Shown: piece by piece, positions 13,394 to 21,359 of the stretch
Numbering within the stretch: position 1 is the stretch's first letter
How the letters are laid out: every line of letters begins with the position of its first letter
Assembly (NCBI GenBank): GCA_964409485.1
Contig: CAYPDM010000019.1
Span: forward strand, 1-24,376
Direction: 5' to 3'
Origin: JAFGPF01 sp964409485
GTDB lineage: Bacteria; Chloroflexota; Dehalococcoidia; Dehalococcoidales; RBG-16-60-22
Length of the DNA stretch: 24,376 nucleotides
Notes under the pieces: model-generated
Told to the model about the DNA's origin: nothing
The model's input: only the letters and a program-made list of their open reading frames with translations
Database searches by the model: none
Position numbers and translations under genes: made by a program

Positions 13394-14330
13394 TTTTTCC
13401 TCCCGGAAATCGTCTCCAGAATTTTTGTACCAGACCCGAAATCCCCTGAGGCAGGTATAAAATAACTATTGACAGTATTACACCAAAAATAAGCATGTAG
13501 TAGTACGGGAATTTGGTCAGGAGGATTTCTTCCAGGTAGGCGATAATAGTGGCACCCAGAAATGGGCCGAATAATTGCGTCATCCCGCCGAAGATGGCCA
13601 TCAGGACTGGCAGAAAAGATAAATTAATGTTAAAGGCAATACCCGGGTCTATATATGTCCACCGGGTTGCCATGATGGCCCCGGCGGCCCCCATAAAAAG
13701 TGCGCTGATGGCAAAGGTGACTACCTTTAACATGGTGACATTAACGCCGGAATGCGCCGCGGCTTCCTCCTGCTCGCCGATGGCCTGCAGGGCTAAACCG
13801 TATTTGGAATTCCTGATGATATATGTGGTAATTAACAGTACCGCGAATATGCCCAGCATTATCCAGAAGATTGTCTCATTATCGACGACGATAACGAATC
13901 TCCCTCGCGTGCCGGTGAACTTAATTTCATACCAGATAAGGGAATGCTTTATCAATTCGACGAGTCCCAGGGTGAACATGGCGAAATAGACACCTTTTAG
14001 TCGGAGGGTAAGCGCGCCGACGAGAGCCGCCACGCCAAAACTGACAAGGCCACCCAGAATCACTACTATAACTATCGGTATCTGGCCGGCCAGAATCGCA
14101 GAGGTATATATGCCGACGCCGAAGAATGCCGCTGTCGCCAGGGATAAATAGCCCGTTGTGCCGGAAAATATCGTCCAGCTGACTGTAAGGATGATATACA
14201 TGAGGATACTGGTTATCAGGACGACGCCATAGAGACTAGCGTAAAAAGGCAGCGCGGCCAGCAAAGCCAATACCACGATAAAAATCCCGGGGGTAATAAG
14301 CTTTTTACTATTTATTCCTGAAACGTCCAT
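13380..14330 (-). CDS. livM: Branched-chain amino acid-type ABC permease LivM
   Basis: A 316-residue polytopic inner-membrane permease with about eight hydrophobic segments. The LivM signature blocks are present: GYLSLATAAFFGVGIYTSA near the N-terminal third, LRLKGVYFAMFTLGLVEL, and the cytoplasmic coupling loop GLALQAIGEQEEAAAHSGV with its EAA-like motif. The C-terminus has FGGMTQLFGPFLGA. It sits four bases after livH and overlaps livG. Pairs with LivH to form the channel. Confidence 0.93.
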   Translation of the reverse strand: MDVSGINSKKLITPGIFIVVLALLAALPFYASLYGVVLITSILMYIILTVSWTIFSGTTGYLSLATAAFFGVGIYTSAILAGQIPIVIVVILGGLVSFGVAALVGALTLRLKGVYFAMFTLGLVELIKHSLIWYEIKFTGTRGRFVIVVDNETIFWIMLGIFAVLLITTYIIRNSKYGLALQAIGEQEEAAAHSGVNVTMLKVVTFAISALFMGAAGAIMATRWTYIDPGIAFNINLSFLPVLMAIFGGMTQLFGPFLGATIIAYLEEILLTKFPYYYMLIFGVILSIVILYLPQGISGLVQKFWRRFPGGKSANT

Positions 14331-14334
14331 TATC

Positions 14335-15363
14335 TTATTTACCCATGATGCCTTTCGGTCTTACCAGTAACAGGATGATAAAAATGACATAGTAAGCAAC
14401 GAGCGCCAGCCCCGGTTCGAAATAGGTGACGATGCTGCCGATAATGCCCAGTATAAATCCGCCGATAAAGCTGCCGAGGATACTGCCCATCCCGCCCAGA
14501 GCCACGACGATGATGGCAATAATAGTGTATTCCATTCCCATGGCGGCATTAACCGGGTAGCACATGCTGACGAGAACACCCGCCACGCCGGCCATGGCGG
14601 CGCCGAAACCGAAGCATATCGCCAGGACCATGTTGATATTGACACCCATCAGCCCGGCGGTCGTTGCGTCTGAAGCCGCTGCCCTGATAGCCTTGCCCAT
14701 CCGGGTGCGGGCTAAAAAGATATAAAAAGCCAGACCTATAGCTAATGCAAAACCGAGGGTGACCAGGCGGTTGGCGCCGAAGAGCGCCCCGGCGATATCG
14801 ACGGGGAATCTCATGTAAGAATAGCTCCTGTAATCCGGCCCCCAGCTTATAAAAGCAATGTTTTGAATTATAAAGACCAGCCCAAAGGAAAAGAGCATCG
14901 ATTTACCTTCAAAGGCGCCCTGGTTAAATATTGTTGAAGGACTAAGACGTTTAAATACGGTTTTATAAAGAACTATGTCTAATACTATGCCCAGGATAAT
15001 AATAACCGAGGCAACAATGGGCTGGTTTAATCCGAAGGGCAGGACGGCTATGAAGATTCCGAGCAGGGATATTTCCCCGAATACCGGTATTGATTCTCTC
15101 AAATGTCTGAAGAAAGTGCTGTGAATGATAAAACCTATAATCAGGGTGATAGGCCCGCAGACAACAATACCGATAAGCGGGTTGACGCCGAACACTATGT
15201 ACAGCGTCCAGGTGGTCAATCCGCCGAGCATAATAAACTCGCCGTGGGCTACGTTTAGTACCTTGGCGACACCGTATTGGAGGCTCAATCCCATAGCAAT
15301 CAGGGCGTAAAGGCCTCCGAGCAACAAACCGGCGATTAAAACATCAAGAGTGGTTACAAACAT
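14335..15363 (-). CDS. livH: Branched-chain amino acid-type ABC permease LivH
   Basis: A 342-residue polytopic permease. It opens with the family's GLLLGGLYALIAMGLSL, then GVAKVLNVAHGEFIMLGG. The coupling loop is RTRMGKAIRAAASDATTAGL, followed by GVAGVLVSMCYPVN and VVALGGMGSILGSFIGG. It is longer than the common 290-300 residues because of additional hydrophobic sequence around residues 100-150 (ISLLGIFIAVLPFGLNQPI and after). The ribosome site is weak. A long hairpin lies between this gene and the binding-protein gene upstream. Confidence 0.92.
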   Translation of the reverse strand: MFVTTLDVLIAGLLLGGLYALIAMGLSLQYGVAKVLNVAHGEFIMLGGLTTWTLYIVFGVNPLIGIVVCGPITLIIGFIIHSTFFRHLRESIPVFGEISLLGIFIAVLPFGLNQPIVASVIIILGIVLDIVLYKTVFKRLSPSTIFNQGAFEGKSMLFSFGLVFIIQNIAFISWGPDYRSYSYMRFPVDIAGALFGANRLVTLGFALAIGLAFYIFLARTRMGKAIRAAASDATTAGLMGVNINMVLAICFGFGAAMAGVAGVLVSMCYPVNAAMGMEYTIIAIIVVALGGMGSILGSFIGGFILGIIGSIVTYFEPGLALVAYYVIFIILLLVRPKGIMGK

Positions 15364-15389
15364 GTTTACTTTCTGCTAGTACTAATCAC

Positions 15390-15461
15390 AATAGGAGGCT
15401 GCCTGAAGGCATAGGTCACGTCTAACAGTAATTTATATACCCTTCAGACAGCCTGCCTATT
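15390..15461 (-). promoter_or_regulatory. Intercistronic stem-loop between the binding-protein gene and livH
   Basis: The arm 15390-15409 pairs with 15441-15461 with one bulge and one or two mismatches; the loop is about 31 bases. No T-run follows on the minus strand, so it is not a canonical terminator. In the equivalent place other transport operons carry RNA-stabilising hairpins that keep binding-protein mRNA abundant relative to permease mRNA. Confidence 0.6.
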
Positions 15462-15515
15462 CGGTTCAACTCAAACTCTATATTCTACTATTTTTTACCT
15501 TGTCCGGTCTAGGGT

Positions 15516-16745
15516 TTAGGGAGCGGGCCAGGCCGGTTTGGGGTAGACCAGCGGAGAGGTCGCTTTATCCGCAGGTCCGACTACCTCAAATATGCCGTTT
15601 TGCCACTGGCCGACTTCACCGGGATGGGATTCCTTGGCCATGAGACCCTTGGTGAAGTAAGTATCGCCAAGGATAGTATCGAAGTGCGAATCTGTGATGA
15701 CATCCTTCAATTTTGTCTGGTCAAGGCCGGCTATCTCAACAGCCTGTTTCCAGAACTCGTAGGCGCCCCAGTACAGGGGATGGCCCCACCAGTCGTTCGC
15801 ATCTTCCGGTAGGCCTTCATAAAGCATATCGGCAAACGCAGCCAGTTCGGGGGAAGACCCGCGAGCGAAGGTGGTCCAGCCGACAACACCCTCGACACAT
15901 GGCCCGAAAGCGGTATGGAAGAAACCGAAGTTCACGCCGGGGCCGCCCAGCCAGAGCTTGGGGTTATAGCCGAGTTCCATCGACGTGCCGATGGCCGGCA
16001 TAACCTGGTCCGGATAGCAGAACGCGAGGAAAGCATCGGCGTTGGATGCCTTGGCCTCTTTGATTATAGAGGACAGGTCTTTGATATCCGGCGGCACGCT
16101 CTTAACACCAATGATATCGATGTTTTTCTTGCCCAGTTCGATACCGGCGACACCGTTATACTCAATGCCATGCAGGTCAGCAATATACATGATATAGGCT
16201 GACGTTGCGCCATTGGCTGCCAGCAGGTCGGCCAGCACGGGCACTTCATACCAGTCCGCGAAGCTCAAGCTGATGAAAACATAGGGCATGCTGGGCAGCA
16301 TGTCCCTTAGTGAGGTGGCGCCGCCCTCGGCCGTTATCAGCACGTAGTTGTGCTTGTTGGCTATAGGCGCCTGGGCGAAGAGGAAAGCGGTGCCTGAAGC
16401 CGGCCAGAGGAAATCTACCTTATCTTCGAGGATCAGCTTTTCGGTATTCCTTACCATGAGCTGCATATCACTTTTATCATCGTAAATCTTCAGCTCGATG
16501 GGCAGTTTCTTGTCGAACTCGGGGATGTACACGCCGCCTTCGGCATTGACCTTGGCGACGAATTTATCATAAATCGGCTTGAAAGCCGAGTCCCCGATTA
16601 CCGCGTTCCAGCCGGAGAGCGGCCGGGACATCCCGACGACAATACTGGTCTTTTCGACTTCTTCGGTGCAGCCGGGAATCACGGTTAAAATAATAATGAA
16701 ACAGATTACAACGGGTATCGCGAATTTACCTACCCTTTTCCACAT
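15516..16745 (-). CDS. ABC transporter substrate-binding lipoprotein (LivK/Peripla_BP_6 type)
   Basis: A 409-residue extracytoplasmic binding protein of the type I periplasmic fold. The N-terminus MWKRVGKF plus a hydrophobic core ends in VIPGC, a plausible lipobox that would anchor it to the membrane. The mature part begins TEEVEKTSIVVGMSRPLSG and contains the usual ligand-site block VDFLWPASGTAFLFAQAPIAN. Start set at 16745 because AGGAGG lies just upstream; an in-frame TTG at 16808 would add 21 residues and spoil the signal peptide. First gene of the liv-type operon, preceded by a long leader with a mini-ORF and a consensus promoter. Ligand unknown. Confidence 0.92.
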   Translation of the reverse strand: MWKRVGKFAIPVVICFIIILTVIPGCTEEVEKTSIVVGMSRPLSGWNAVIGDSAFKPIYDKFVAKVNAEGGVYIPEFDKKLPIELKIYDDKSDMQLMVRNTEKLILEDKVDFLWPASGTAFLFAQAPIANKHNYVLITAEGGATSLRDMLPSMPYVFISLSFADWYEVPVLADLLAANGATSAYIMYIADLHGIEYNGVAGIELGKKNIDIIGVKSVPPDIKDLSSIIKEAKASNADAFLAFCYPDQVMPAIGTSMELGYNPKLWLGGPGVNFGFFHTAFGPCVEGVVGWTTFARGSSPELAAFADMLYEGLPEDANDWWGHPLYWGAYEFWKQAVEIAGLDQTKLKDVITDSHFDTILGDTYFTKGLMAKESHPGEVGQWQNGIFEVVGPADKATSPLVYPKPAWPAP

Positions 16746-16789
16746 TTTAAACCTCCTGTTAATACGTAGTAGACCTTTTAGGGTCTGCC

Positions 16790-16804
16790 TCACGTGTCTT
16801 CCAT
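16790..16804 (-). CDS. Four-codon upstream mini-ORF in the liv leader
   Basis: GGGAGGTGA (16810-16818), a near-perfect ribosome site, lies seven bases from an ATG that reads MEDT then TGA. The binding-protein start is about 45 bases downstream, with a small hairpin AGACC/GGTCT (16771-16786) between. It could be a leader peptide controlling translation. The same region can also be read in the binding-protein frame from TTG 16808, but the spacing there is poor. Confidence 0.35.
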   Translation of the reverse strand: MEDT

Positions 16805-16971
16805 ACAATCACCTCCCTGATTATCAGCTTTATATAAAAGAATTTGTTAAATGCAGTTAAAATAGTCCAGGTTACATGCCTGTAATATGCTCTCGCGCTA
16901 CATCTCAATTAATAATAACCAGCGTGACAAACCGAAATGCAACGCCATCATTATAATCAATTTTGCACAAC

Positions 16972-16999
16972 TTTATAATAACTTAGCAATGGTTGTCAA
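16972..16999 (-). promoter_or_regulatory. Promoter of the liv-type operon
   Basis: TTGACA (16994-16999), 16 bases, TATAAA (16972-16977) on the minus strand. A second TATAAT (16950-16955) lies just downstream and may give an alternative start. The leader to the binding-protein gene would be about 200-220 bases. Apart from the mini-ORF I see nothing else in 16805-17185. Confidence 0.6.
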
Positions 17000-17185
17000 G
17001 TAGCGTAGCTATAAATTTAGGGAATTTTTACGCAGTACATGAAAAACCCGTACCTCCGAATCTGGCGCGGCTTTATCAAAACGGGGTAAATATGATGTTA
17101 TAGAGTATCCGGTCGGCGCTGTGCGGAGCTGCTTATATAGGATAAAGTAGAGAAACAGTAAGCGAGGTTTATTTCAGGGAGAGAT

Positions 17186-17261
17186 TGGTAGCGCATGCGG
17201 GATTCGAACCCGCGATCTCCTCCTTGAGAGGGAGGTGTCCTAACCGCTAGACGAATGCGCC
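17186..17261 (-). tRNA. tRNA-Glu (anticodon CTC)
   Basis: Acceptor GGCGCAT pairs with ATGCGCT (first pair G-U). The D arm is GTCTAGCGGTTAGGAC, the anticodon stem CCTCC/GGAGG encloses CTCTCAA (anticodon CTC), and the T arm is GCGGGTTCGAATCCCGC. Discriminator A and an encoded CCA. Confidence 0.95.
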
Positions 17262-17270
17262 CCGGTCTTC

Positions 17271-17344
17271 TGGCTGGGGAGGAAGGATTCGAACCTTCGC
17301 TTACGGATCCAGAGTCCGCTGTCCTACCACTAGACGACTCCCCA
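17271..17344 (-). tRNA. tRNA-Gln (anticodon CTG)
   Basis: Acceptor TGGGGAG/CTCCCCA, D arm GTCTAGTGGTAGGAC, anticodon loop CTCTGGA (anticodon CTG), T arm GAAGGTTCGAATCCTTC, discriminator G, encoded CCA. It lies nine bases upstream of tRNA-Glu and is probably co-transcribed with it. Confidence 0.95.
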
Positions 17345-17355
17345 GCGACGCATAA

Positions 17356-17384
17356 ATTATAGCATGAAGCCGTACGTGAGACAA
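17356..17384 (-). promoter_or_regulatory. Promoter of the tRNA pair
   Basis: TTGTCT (17379-17384), 17 bases, TATAAT (17356-17361) on the minus strand, ending 12 bases before the tRNA-Gln 5' end. Confidence 0.65.
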
Positions 17385-17448
17385 TGATTATACTGATTTG
17401 ACACCACAGCTGCAACAGGCTATTTTTATTACGTAAGGGAGTTATGCC

Positions 17449-18150
17449 GTGTCTGATATAGCCGAATTGCAGAAGACGCTGGGCGTCACTTTTAAAAGAC
17501 TTTCCCTGCTGGAGCAGGCGCTGGTGCACAGCTCATACGTTAATGAGAATCCGGCACACGTTTCCGGCCACAACGAGAGGTTGGAGTTCCTGGGGGATGC
17601 CGTGCTGGGCTTCATCGTTGCGGATAAGCTGTACCGGGCCTTCCCCGGCATCACCGAGGGGGAGATGACCAGGCTGCGGGCGGCGGTGGTGCGCCGGGAT
17701 GCGCTGGCCCGCGTGGCCCGTATAATCAAGCTGGGCGATTTCCTTTATATGGGCAAGGGGGAGGAGTCCAGCGGGGGGCGGAACAAGACCCCCAACCTGG
17801 CGGGGGCGCTGGAGGCGGTGATTGCCGCCGTTTATATCGACCGGGGCGTAAAAGTCACCGGGGATATGGTGATACGATTACTCGATGAAGAATGGGAAGG
17901 GGCCGTCAGCCGGGGCGCGGGCGCCGATTATAAGTCGAAGCTGCAGGAGTTAGTACAGGCCAGATTTCAACTAACGCCCGACTACCGTCTCGTGAAGGAA
18001 GCGGGGCCGGACCACGATAAGACGTTTACGGTTGAGGTGAATATTGGCGGCGATGTCACGGGCAGCGGCACCGGCAAAAGCAAGAAACTGGCCGAAACCG
18101 AGGCTGCCCGAGCGGCACTGGAACGCCTCGATAAGGACTTTACGGGATAG
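17449..18150 (+). CDS. rnc: Ribonuclease III
   Basis: A 233-residue double-strand-specific endoribonuclease that processes rRNA and structured mRNAs. The nuclease signature HNERLEFLGDAVLGF (about 41-55) holds the catalytic acidic residues, and PNLAGALEAVIAAVYIDRG (about 116-134) holds the second acidic cluster. A double-stranded RNA-binding domain starts at DYKSKLQELVQARF and ends in the typical GKSKKLAETEAARAALERL. The start is GTG 17449 with GGGAG seven bases upstream; a nearby ATG is out of frame. It is divergent from the tRNA genes. Length is normal for the family. Confidence 0.97.
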   Translation: MSDIAELQKTLGVTFKRLSLLEQALVHSSYVNENPAHVSGHNERLEFLGDAVLGFIVADKLYRAFPGITEGEMTRLRAAVVRRDALARVARIIKLGDFLYMGKGEESSGGRNKTPNLAGALEAVIAAVYIDRGVKVTGDMVIRLLDEEWEGAVSRGAGADYKSKLQELVQARFQLTPDYRLVKEAGPDHDKTFTVEVNIGGDVTGSGTGKSKKLAETEAARAALERLDKDFTG

Positions 18151-18209
18151 ATTCTATTTGCTAAACTTCTTTAAGAAGTACCTCTCCGGTATGTTAGCGA
18201 GGTGTTGTT

Positions 18210-18356
18210 ATGGCAAGACGAGGAAATTACAGCCACAGAGAAACAAGAAAGAATAAAAAAGACCCCAAGAAATTACCCCAGGTTATCATCACGACGACAC
18301 CGGCCAATGTAGAGGTAATCAGGAAAGGGAAGAAGAAGGAGGAGGAAGAGGCATAG
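18210..18356 (+). CDS. Small highly charged protein, 48 residues, unknown
   Basis: Reads from ATG 18210 with GAGGTG six bases upstream. The N-terminal half is very basic (MARRGNYSHRETRKNKKDPK), the middle is LPQVIITTTPANVEVI, and the end is a Lys-rich then Glu-rich tail. No family is recognised. The placement 59 bases after rnc and about 30 bases before the acylphosphatase gene, in the same direction, plus the ribosome site, support a real gene. A nucleic-acid-binding role would fit the charge and the rnc neighbour, but this is inference. Confidence 0.6.
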   Translation: MARRGNYSHRETRKNKKDPKKLPQVIITTTPANVEVIRKGKKKEEEEA

Positions 18357-18386
18357 CCTGATATCTGGAAGAGATGGGGGTGGTTG

Positions 18387-18671
18387 ATGATGGCTGACCC
18401 GGCCTCACTTCAGGCGACGGTGCATGGTCGTGTGCAGGGAGTTTTCTTCCGTTCTTTCGTCGAGAGACGGGCGGAGGCGTTAAAGCTGACCGGCTATGTG
18501 CGTAACCTCCGCGACGGCACGGTGGAGGTCAGGGCGGAGGGGGAAAGACCACAGCTGGAGAAACTGCTGGAATTCCTCAACGTGGGTTACCGTCCCGCCA
18601 GGGTGGATAATGTCGTCACCAGTTGGGGAGAGTTTACCGGGAAATTTTCAGGATTTAATGTCAGGTATTAG
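18387..18671 (+). CDS. Acylphosphatase
   Basis: A 94-residue enzyme hydrolysing acyl phosphates. The active-site loop GRVQGVFFRSF provides the catalytic Arg (residue 22), and GYVRNLRDGTVEV provides the catalytic Asn (residue 40). The full alpha/beta sandwich length is present, ending in FSGFNVRY. Three possible starts are consecutive (TTG, ATG, ATG at 18384-18392); ATG 18387 is taken. It follows rnc and the small basic protein and is convergent with the DUF362 gene 25 bases away. Confidence 0.94.
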   Translation: MMADPASLQATVHGRVQGVFFRSFVERRAEALKLTGYVRNLRDGTVEVRAEGERPQLEKLLEFLNVGYRPARVDNVVTSWGEFTGKFSGFNVRY

Positions 18672-18696
18672 ACCGGCATCGAAGCCTTGTGATTGA

Positions 18697-19428
18697 CTAA
18701 GCCTCGAGCTCTACCTTGGCCGATTTTATAAGGTCGAGGTAACCGACTTTCAGTCCCAGCGTATCGGCGACTTCATGGTCTACCTCGTAAGGTTCGTTAA
18801 CGAATATCTTATCGTATTCCTCTATTTCTCCTTCGGAGGGGTCTTCCCTGACGGCGAATTTCTGCCTGGCCTCCACTATTCCCAGGTCGAACGGCAGCGT
18901 GAAATAGAGGTCGGCCAGCACTTTATCGATTCCCAGGCTGTAGAGGCTCTCCCAGCCGCCGCCGTTATCGCCGTTGTACTTGCTGCTCGGCAACAGGGAG
19001 AGCAGGTTCATAATGGTGAAACTGCCGGTGCCGTTATACGTTTTCAGCGGCGCAACCGTTATCAGGTAGTCGCTGGAAAGAATAACGTTGGGTACCCAGA
19101 ATGTCGGCATGGCGAACGGCTTGGGCAGGGGATTATCCACCTCGACGAATATGCAGTCCTTGACGTCCAGGGTGAGCACCCGCGGGAAATTATACCCGAG
19201 CGCCTGGTATATCGGGCGGGTGGGGACGCCGCCGGGGGTGCCTTCCAGTAAAAGAATATCAGCGTCGCTTACCCGCCGGATACTGGCTATTATGGAGGCC
19301 AGCATATCGGCGCTGGTGGTCACCGGGTAGGGCAGCGGGTAGGAGGCGGCGGGTTTAATGAGGACGCGCCGCGCCCGGGCCACTACCGATGGCACTTTAA
19401 AAACAAAATCCGAGGTTTCAAATATCAA
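18697..19428 (-). CDS. DUF362-family protein
   Basis: A 243-residue protein resembling the DUF362 domain, whose biochemical role is unknown. Blocks seen: VLIKPAASYPLPYPVTTSADML near 21-42, the Asp-rich DADILLLEGTPGG, the DYLITVAPLKTYNGTGSFTIMN segment with its conserved Lys-Thr-Tyr, and a NEPYEVDHEVADTLGL tail. No Cys cluster for an Fe-S domain is seen, unlike longer DUF362 proteins. The start is TTG at 19428, with GGAGG five bases upstream and overlapping the mobB stop (TTGA). Last gene of the molybdenum cofactor operon, so a role in cofactor delivery is conceivable. Confidence 0.75.
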   Translation of the reverse strand: MIFETSDFVFKVPSVVARARRVLIKPAASYPLPYPVTTSADMLASIIASIRRVSDADILLLEGTPGGVPTRPIYQALGYNFPRVLTLDVKDCIFVEVDNPLPKPFAMPTFWVPNVILSSDYLITVAPLKTYNGTGSFTIMNLLSLLPSSKYNGDNGGGWESLYSLGIDKVLADLYFTLPFDLGIVEARQKFAVREDPSEGEIEEYDKIFVNEPYEVDHEVADTLGLKVGYLDLIKSAKVELEA

Positions 19429-20075
19429 CTCTTCCTCCTCAAAGAAATGTGGAGGCTTTTAATATCGCCATTGCCTTGAGGAACGGGTAACATGGCAAAG
19501 AGGGTGCGTACCAGCAGGTCCCGGAGTGATGGATTAACAGGTATGTTAGCGCCGTTAACAATCAGATTGATGTCATTTTCCTTTTGTCCGTTGTTTATTA
19601 TATTTTCTACAAGGTCGGCTATTCCTGCTATATCGTCCCGGGAGAACTGCGGCACCTTTACGTTCAGGGGCTCATCGGTGACTACCGCCAGCAGCTGTTG
19701 GGCGTCGGTCAGTAATTCCTGGCCCTGTTCACCGCGGTGGACTTCAATTTTGGGGTAGTGGCTGCCCTTGAAGCCTTCCGTGAGAATGATGTCATAGTCC
19801 CAGAGAACGAAACTAGATATCTCCCGCGGGTCGAAGTAGTCATCGGTCCGGCGGTAGATGGCCAGGTGATCCAGGGAGTTGATGGCCGATATTTCACTGC
19901 CCGCTTTGGTAAAGCGCCAGGTGTCCTTGCTGGCCGTATCGAGGTCGTTGGCATGGTGCGAGTGCTTGACGATGGCCACTTTGTGGCCGCGCCGTTTCAG
20001 CTCGGCGATGAGACTCTCCAGCAAGGTTGTCTTGCCGGAATGAGATTTCCCTACGATAGAAATAATCGAATGCAT
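19425..20075 (-). CDS. mobB: Molybdopterin-guanine dinucleotide biosynthesis protein MobB, C-terminally extended
   Basis: A 216-residue P-loop protein that assists MobA in making the guanine dinucleotide form of the molybdenum cofactor. Walker A is GKSHSGKTTLLESL (about 9-22), followed by VAIVKHSHHANDLDTASKDTWR, VLWDYDIILTEGFKGSHYPKIEV and VTDEPLNV. The last roughly 55 residues (NLIVNGANIPVNPSLRDLL onward) go beyond the usual 165-residue MobB; this type of tail is found in some longer MobB proteins. It is 18 bases after moeA, and its stop overlaps the start of the DUF362 gene. Confidence 0.93.
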   Translation of the reverse strand: MHSIISIVGKSHSGKTTLLESLIAELKRRGHKVAIVKHSHHANDLDTASKDTWRFTKAGSEISAINSLDHLAIYRRTDDYFDPREISSFVLWDYDIILTEGFKGSHYPKIEVHRGEQGQELLTDAQQLLAVVTDEPLNVKVPQFSRDDIAGIADLVENIINNGQKENDINLIVNGANIPVNPSLRDLLVRTLFAMLPVPQGNGDIKSLHISLRRKS

Positions 20076-20093
20076 ATAATAATAACCGTTCGG

Positions 20094-21359
20094 CTAAATA
20101 TTTACTTCTTCGTTCCAGTCCAGCATCAATGCCTGGACGGTCTCACCTTTATTTACGATTTTCCTGTCTTCTGATATAATTACCAGTCCGTTAGCCAGGC
20201 TCATGGAGGTCAGGATGCCGGAGCTCTGCGAGCCGGTGAGTTTTGCATAATAATGGCCGTTGCGCCGTTCGATAACAGCCCTGTCGTAGAGGCGGCGTCC
20301 GGCGTTGTTCTTCACGGTGTCTTCCATTATCGCTTCCACGGCGGGCTTGGCGAAGTTCTTTTTGCCCATCATCTTCATGAGGGCCGGCCGTACGAACAGC
20401 TCGAAGCTTACCATGCAGCTGACGGCATTTCCGGGCAAACCGAGGTGCGGTATGCTTTTATTTTTACCCTTAATCTTCCCGAAGGCCAGGGGCTTTCCTG
20501 GTTTGACCCGGACTTTCCAGAAGACCATTTCGCCGTCCCTGTCCAGGATATCCTTGACTATATCGTAATCGCCCATGGAGACACCGCCGGTAGTCAGCAG
20601 CATATCGGCGTCCTGCGCCTGTTTGAGCTTGCTTAACAGGGATTCTTCGTCGTCGCGGGCTATCCCCAGCATCCTGGGAATAAAGCCGTAGCGCCTGGCC
20701 AGACTGGCGATGCTGTAGCCGTTGCTATCGTGTATCTTGCCTTCCGGCAGGGGTTTATCCACCTCCACGAGTTCGTTGCCGGTAGAGATAATAGCCACCA
20801 CCGGACGGCGGATGACTTTGACCTTGCTATATCCGAGCGAAGCCATCAGGCCGATTTCGGCGGGTCTGATAACGGTGCCTTTCTTTAGTGCCAAAGCGCC
20901 CCTGGCGATATCCTCCCCCGCTCTCCTGATATTGAGACCGGGGCTGGCTTCTGAAAGGATGCTTACACGGGTAATCGGCTCCTGACGAGCCGATTCCTTG
21001 CGCTTTGCATCGTCGGTATTCTCAAACTGAACGACGCTATCGGCGCCTTTTGGAACGGGTGCTCCGGTCATGATGCGTACCGCTGTGCCGGGAACGACTT
21101 CTTTTCTAGAGATAGAGCCGGCCATGACGGTATCGATGACGCGCAGCGATACGGGCGTTTTTTCACCGGCTCCGGCAGTATCCCGCGATATGACGGCATA
21201 GCCGTCCATGGCGGAATTATCCAGGGGGGGTACGTTAATATCTGATTTTATATCTTCGGCGAGGACCTGCCCCAGCGATTCCAGGATGGGGACGGTCTCT
21301 TCTTCAAGTGTTTGTACTTCATCAAGTATTTTTTGCAGGGCTTCTTCAACGCTTAACAT
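20094..21359 (-). CDS. moeA: Molybdopterin molybdenumtransferase MoeA
   Basis: A 421-residue enzyme inserting molybdate into adenylated molybdopterin. Family landmarks: PPLDNSAMDGYAVIS (about 43-57), GTAVRIMTGAPVPKGADSVV (about 88-107), IISTGNEL, DSNGYSIASL, LLTTGGVSMGDYD and LGLPGNAVSCMVSFELFVRP. Full length, with the C-terminal beta domain ending near WNEEVNI. The start codon overlaps the stop of mobA (TAATG), so translation is coupled. Its presence implies molybdo- or tungsto-enzymes elsewhere in the genome. Confidence 0.96.
   Translation of the reverse strand: MLSVEEALQKILDEVQTLEEETVPILESLGQVLAEDIKSDINVPPLDNSAMDGYAVISRDTAGAGEKTPVSLRVIDTVMAGSISRKEVVPGTAVRIMTGAPVPKGADSVVQFENTDDAKRKESARQEPITRVSILSEASPGLNIRRAGEDIARGALALKKGTVIRPAEIGLMASLGYSKVKVIRRPVVAIISTGNELVEVDKPLPEGKIHDSNGYSIASLARRYGFIPRMLGIARDDEESLLSKLKQAQDADMLLTTGGVSMGDYDIVKDILDRDGEMVFWKVRVKPGKPLAFGKIKGKNKSIPHLGLPGNAVSCMVSFELFVRPALMKMMGKKNFAKPAVEAIMEDTVKNNAGRRLYDRAVIERRNGHYYAKLTGSQSSGILTSMSLANGLVIISEDRKIVNKGETVQALMLDWNEEVNI

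Noticed and set aside
17041..17110. Possible terminator after the tRNA pair
   Set aside because: There is a T-run but no convincing stem next to it.
17098..17529. Minus-strand open frame across both tRNA genes
   Set aside because: It covers two clear tRNAs, their promoter and the 5' end of rnc; it contains translated tRNA T-loop sequence.
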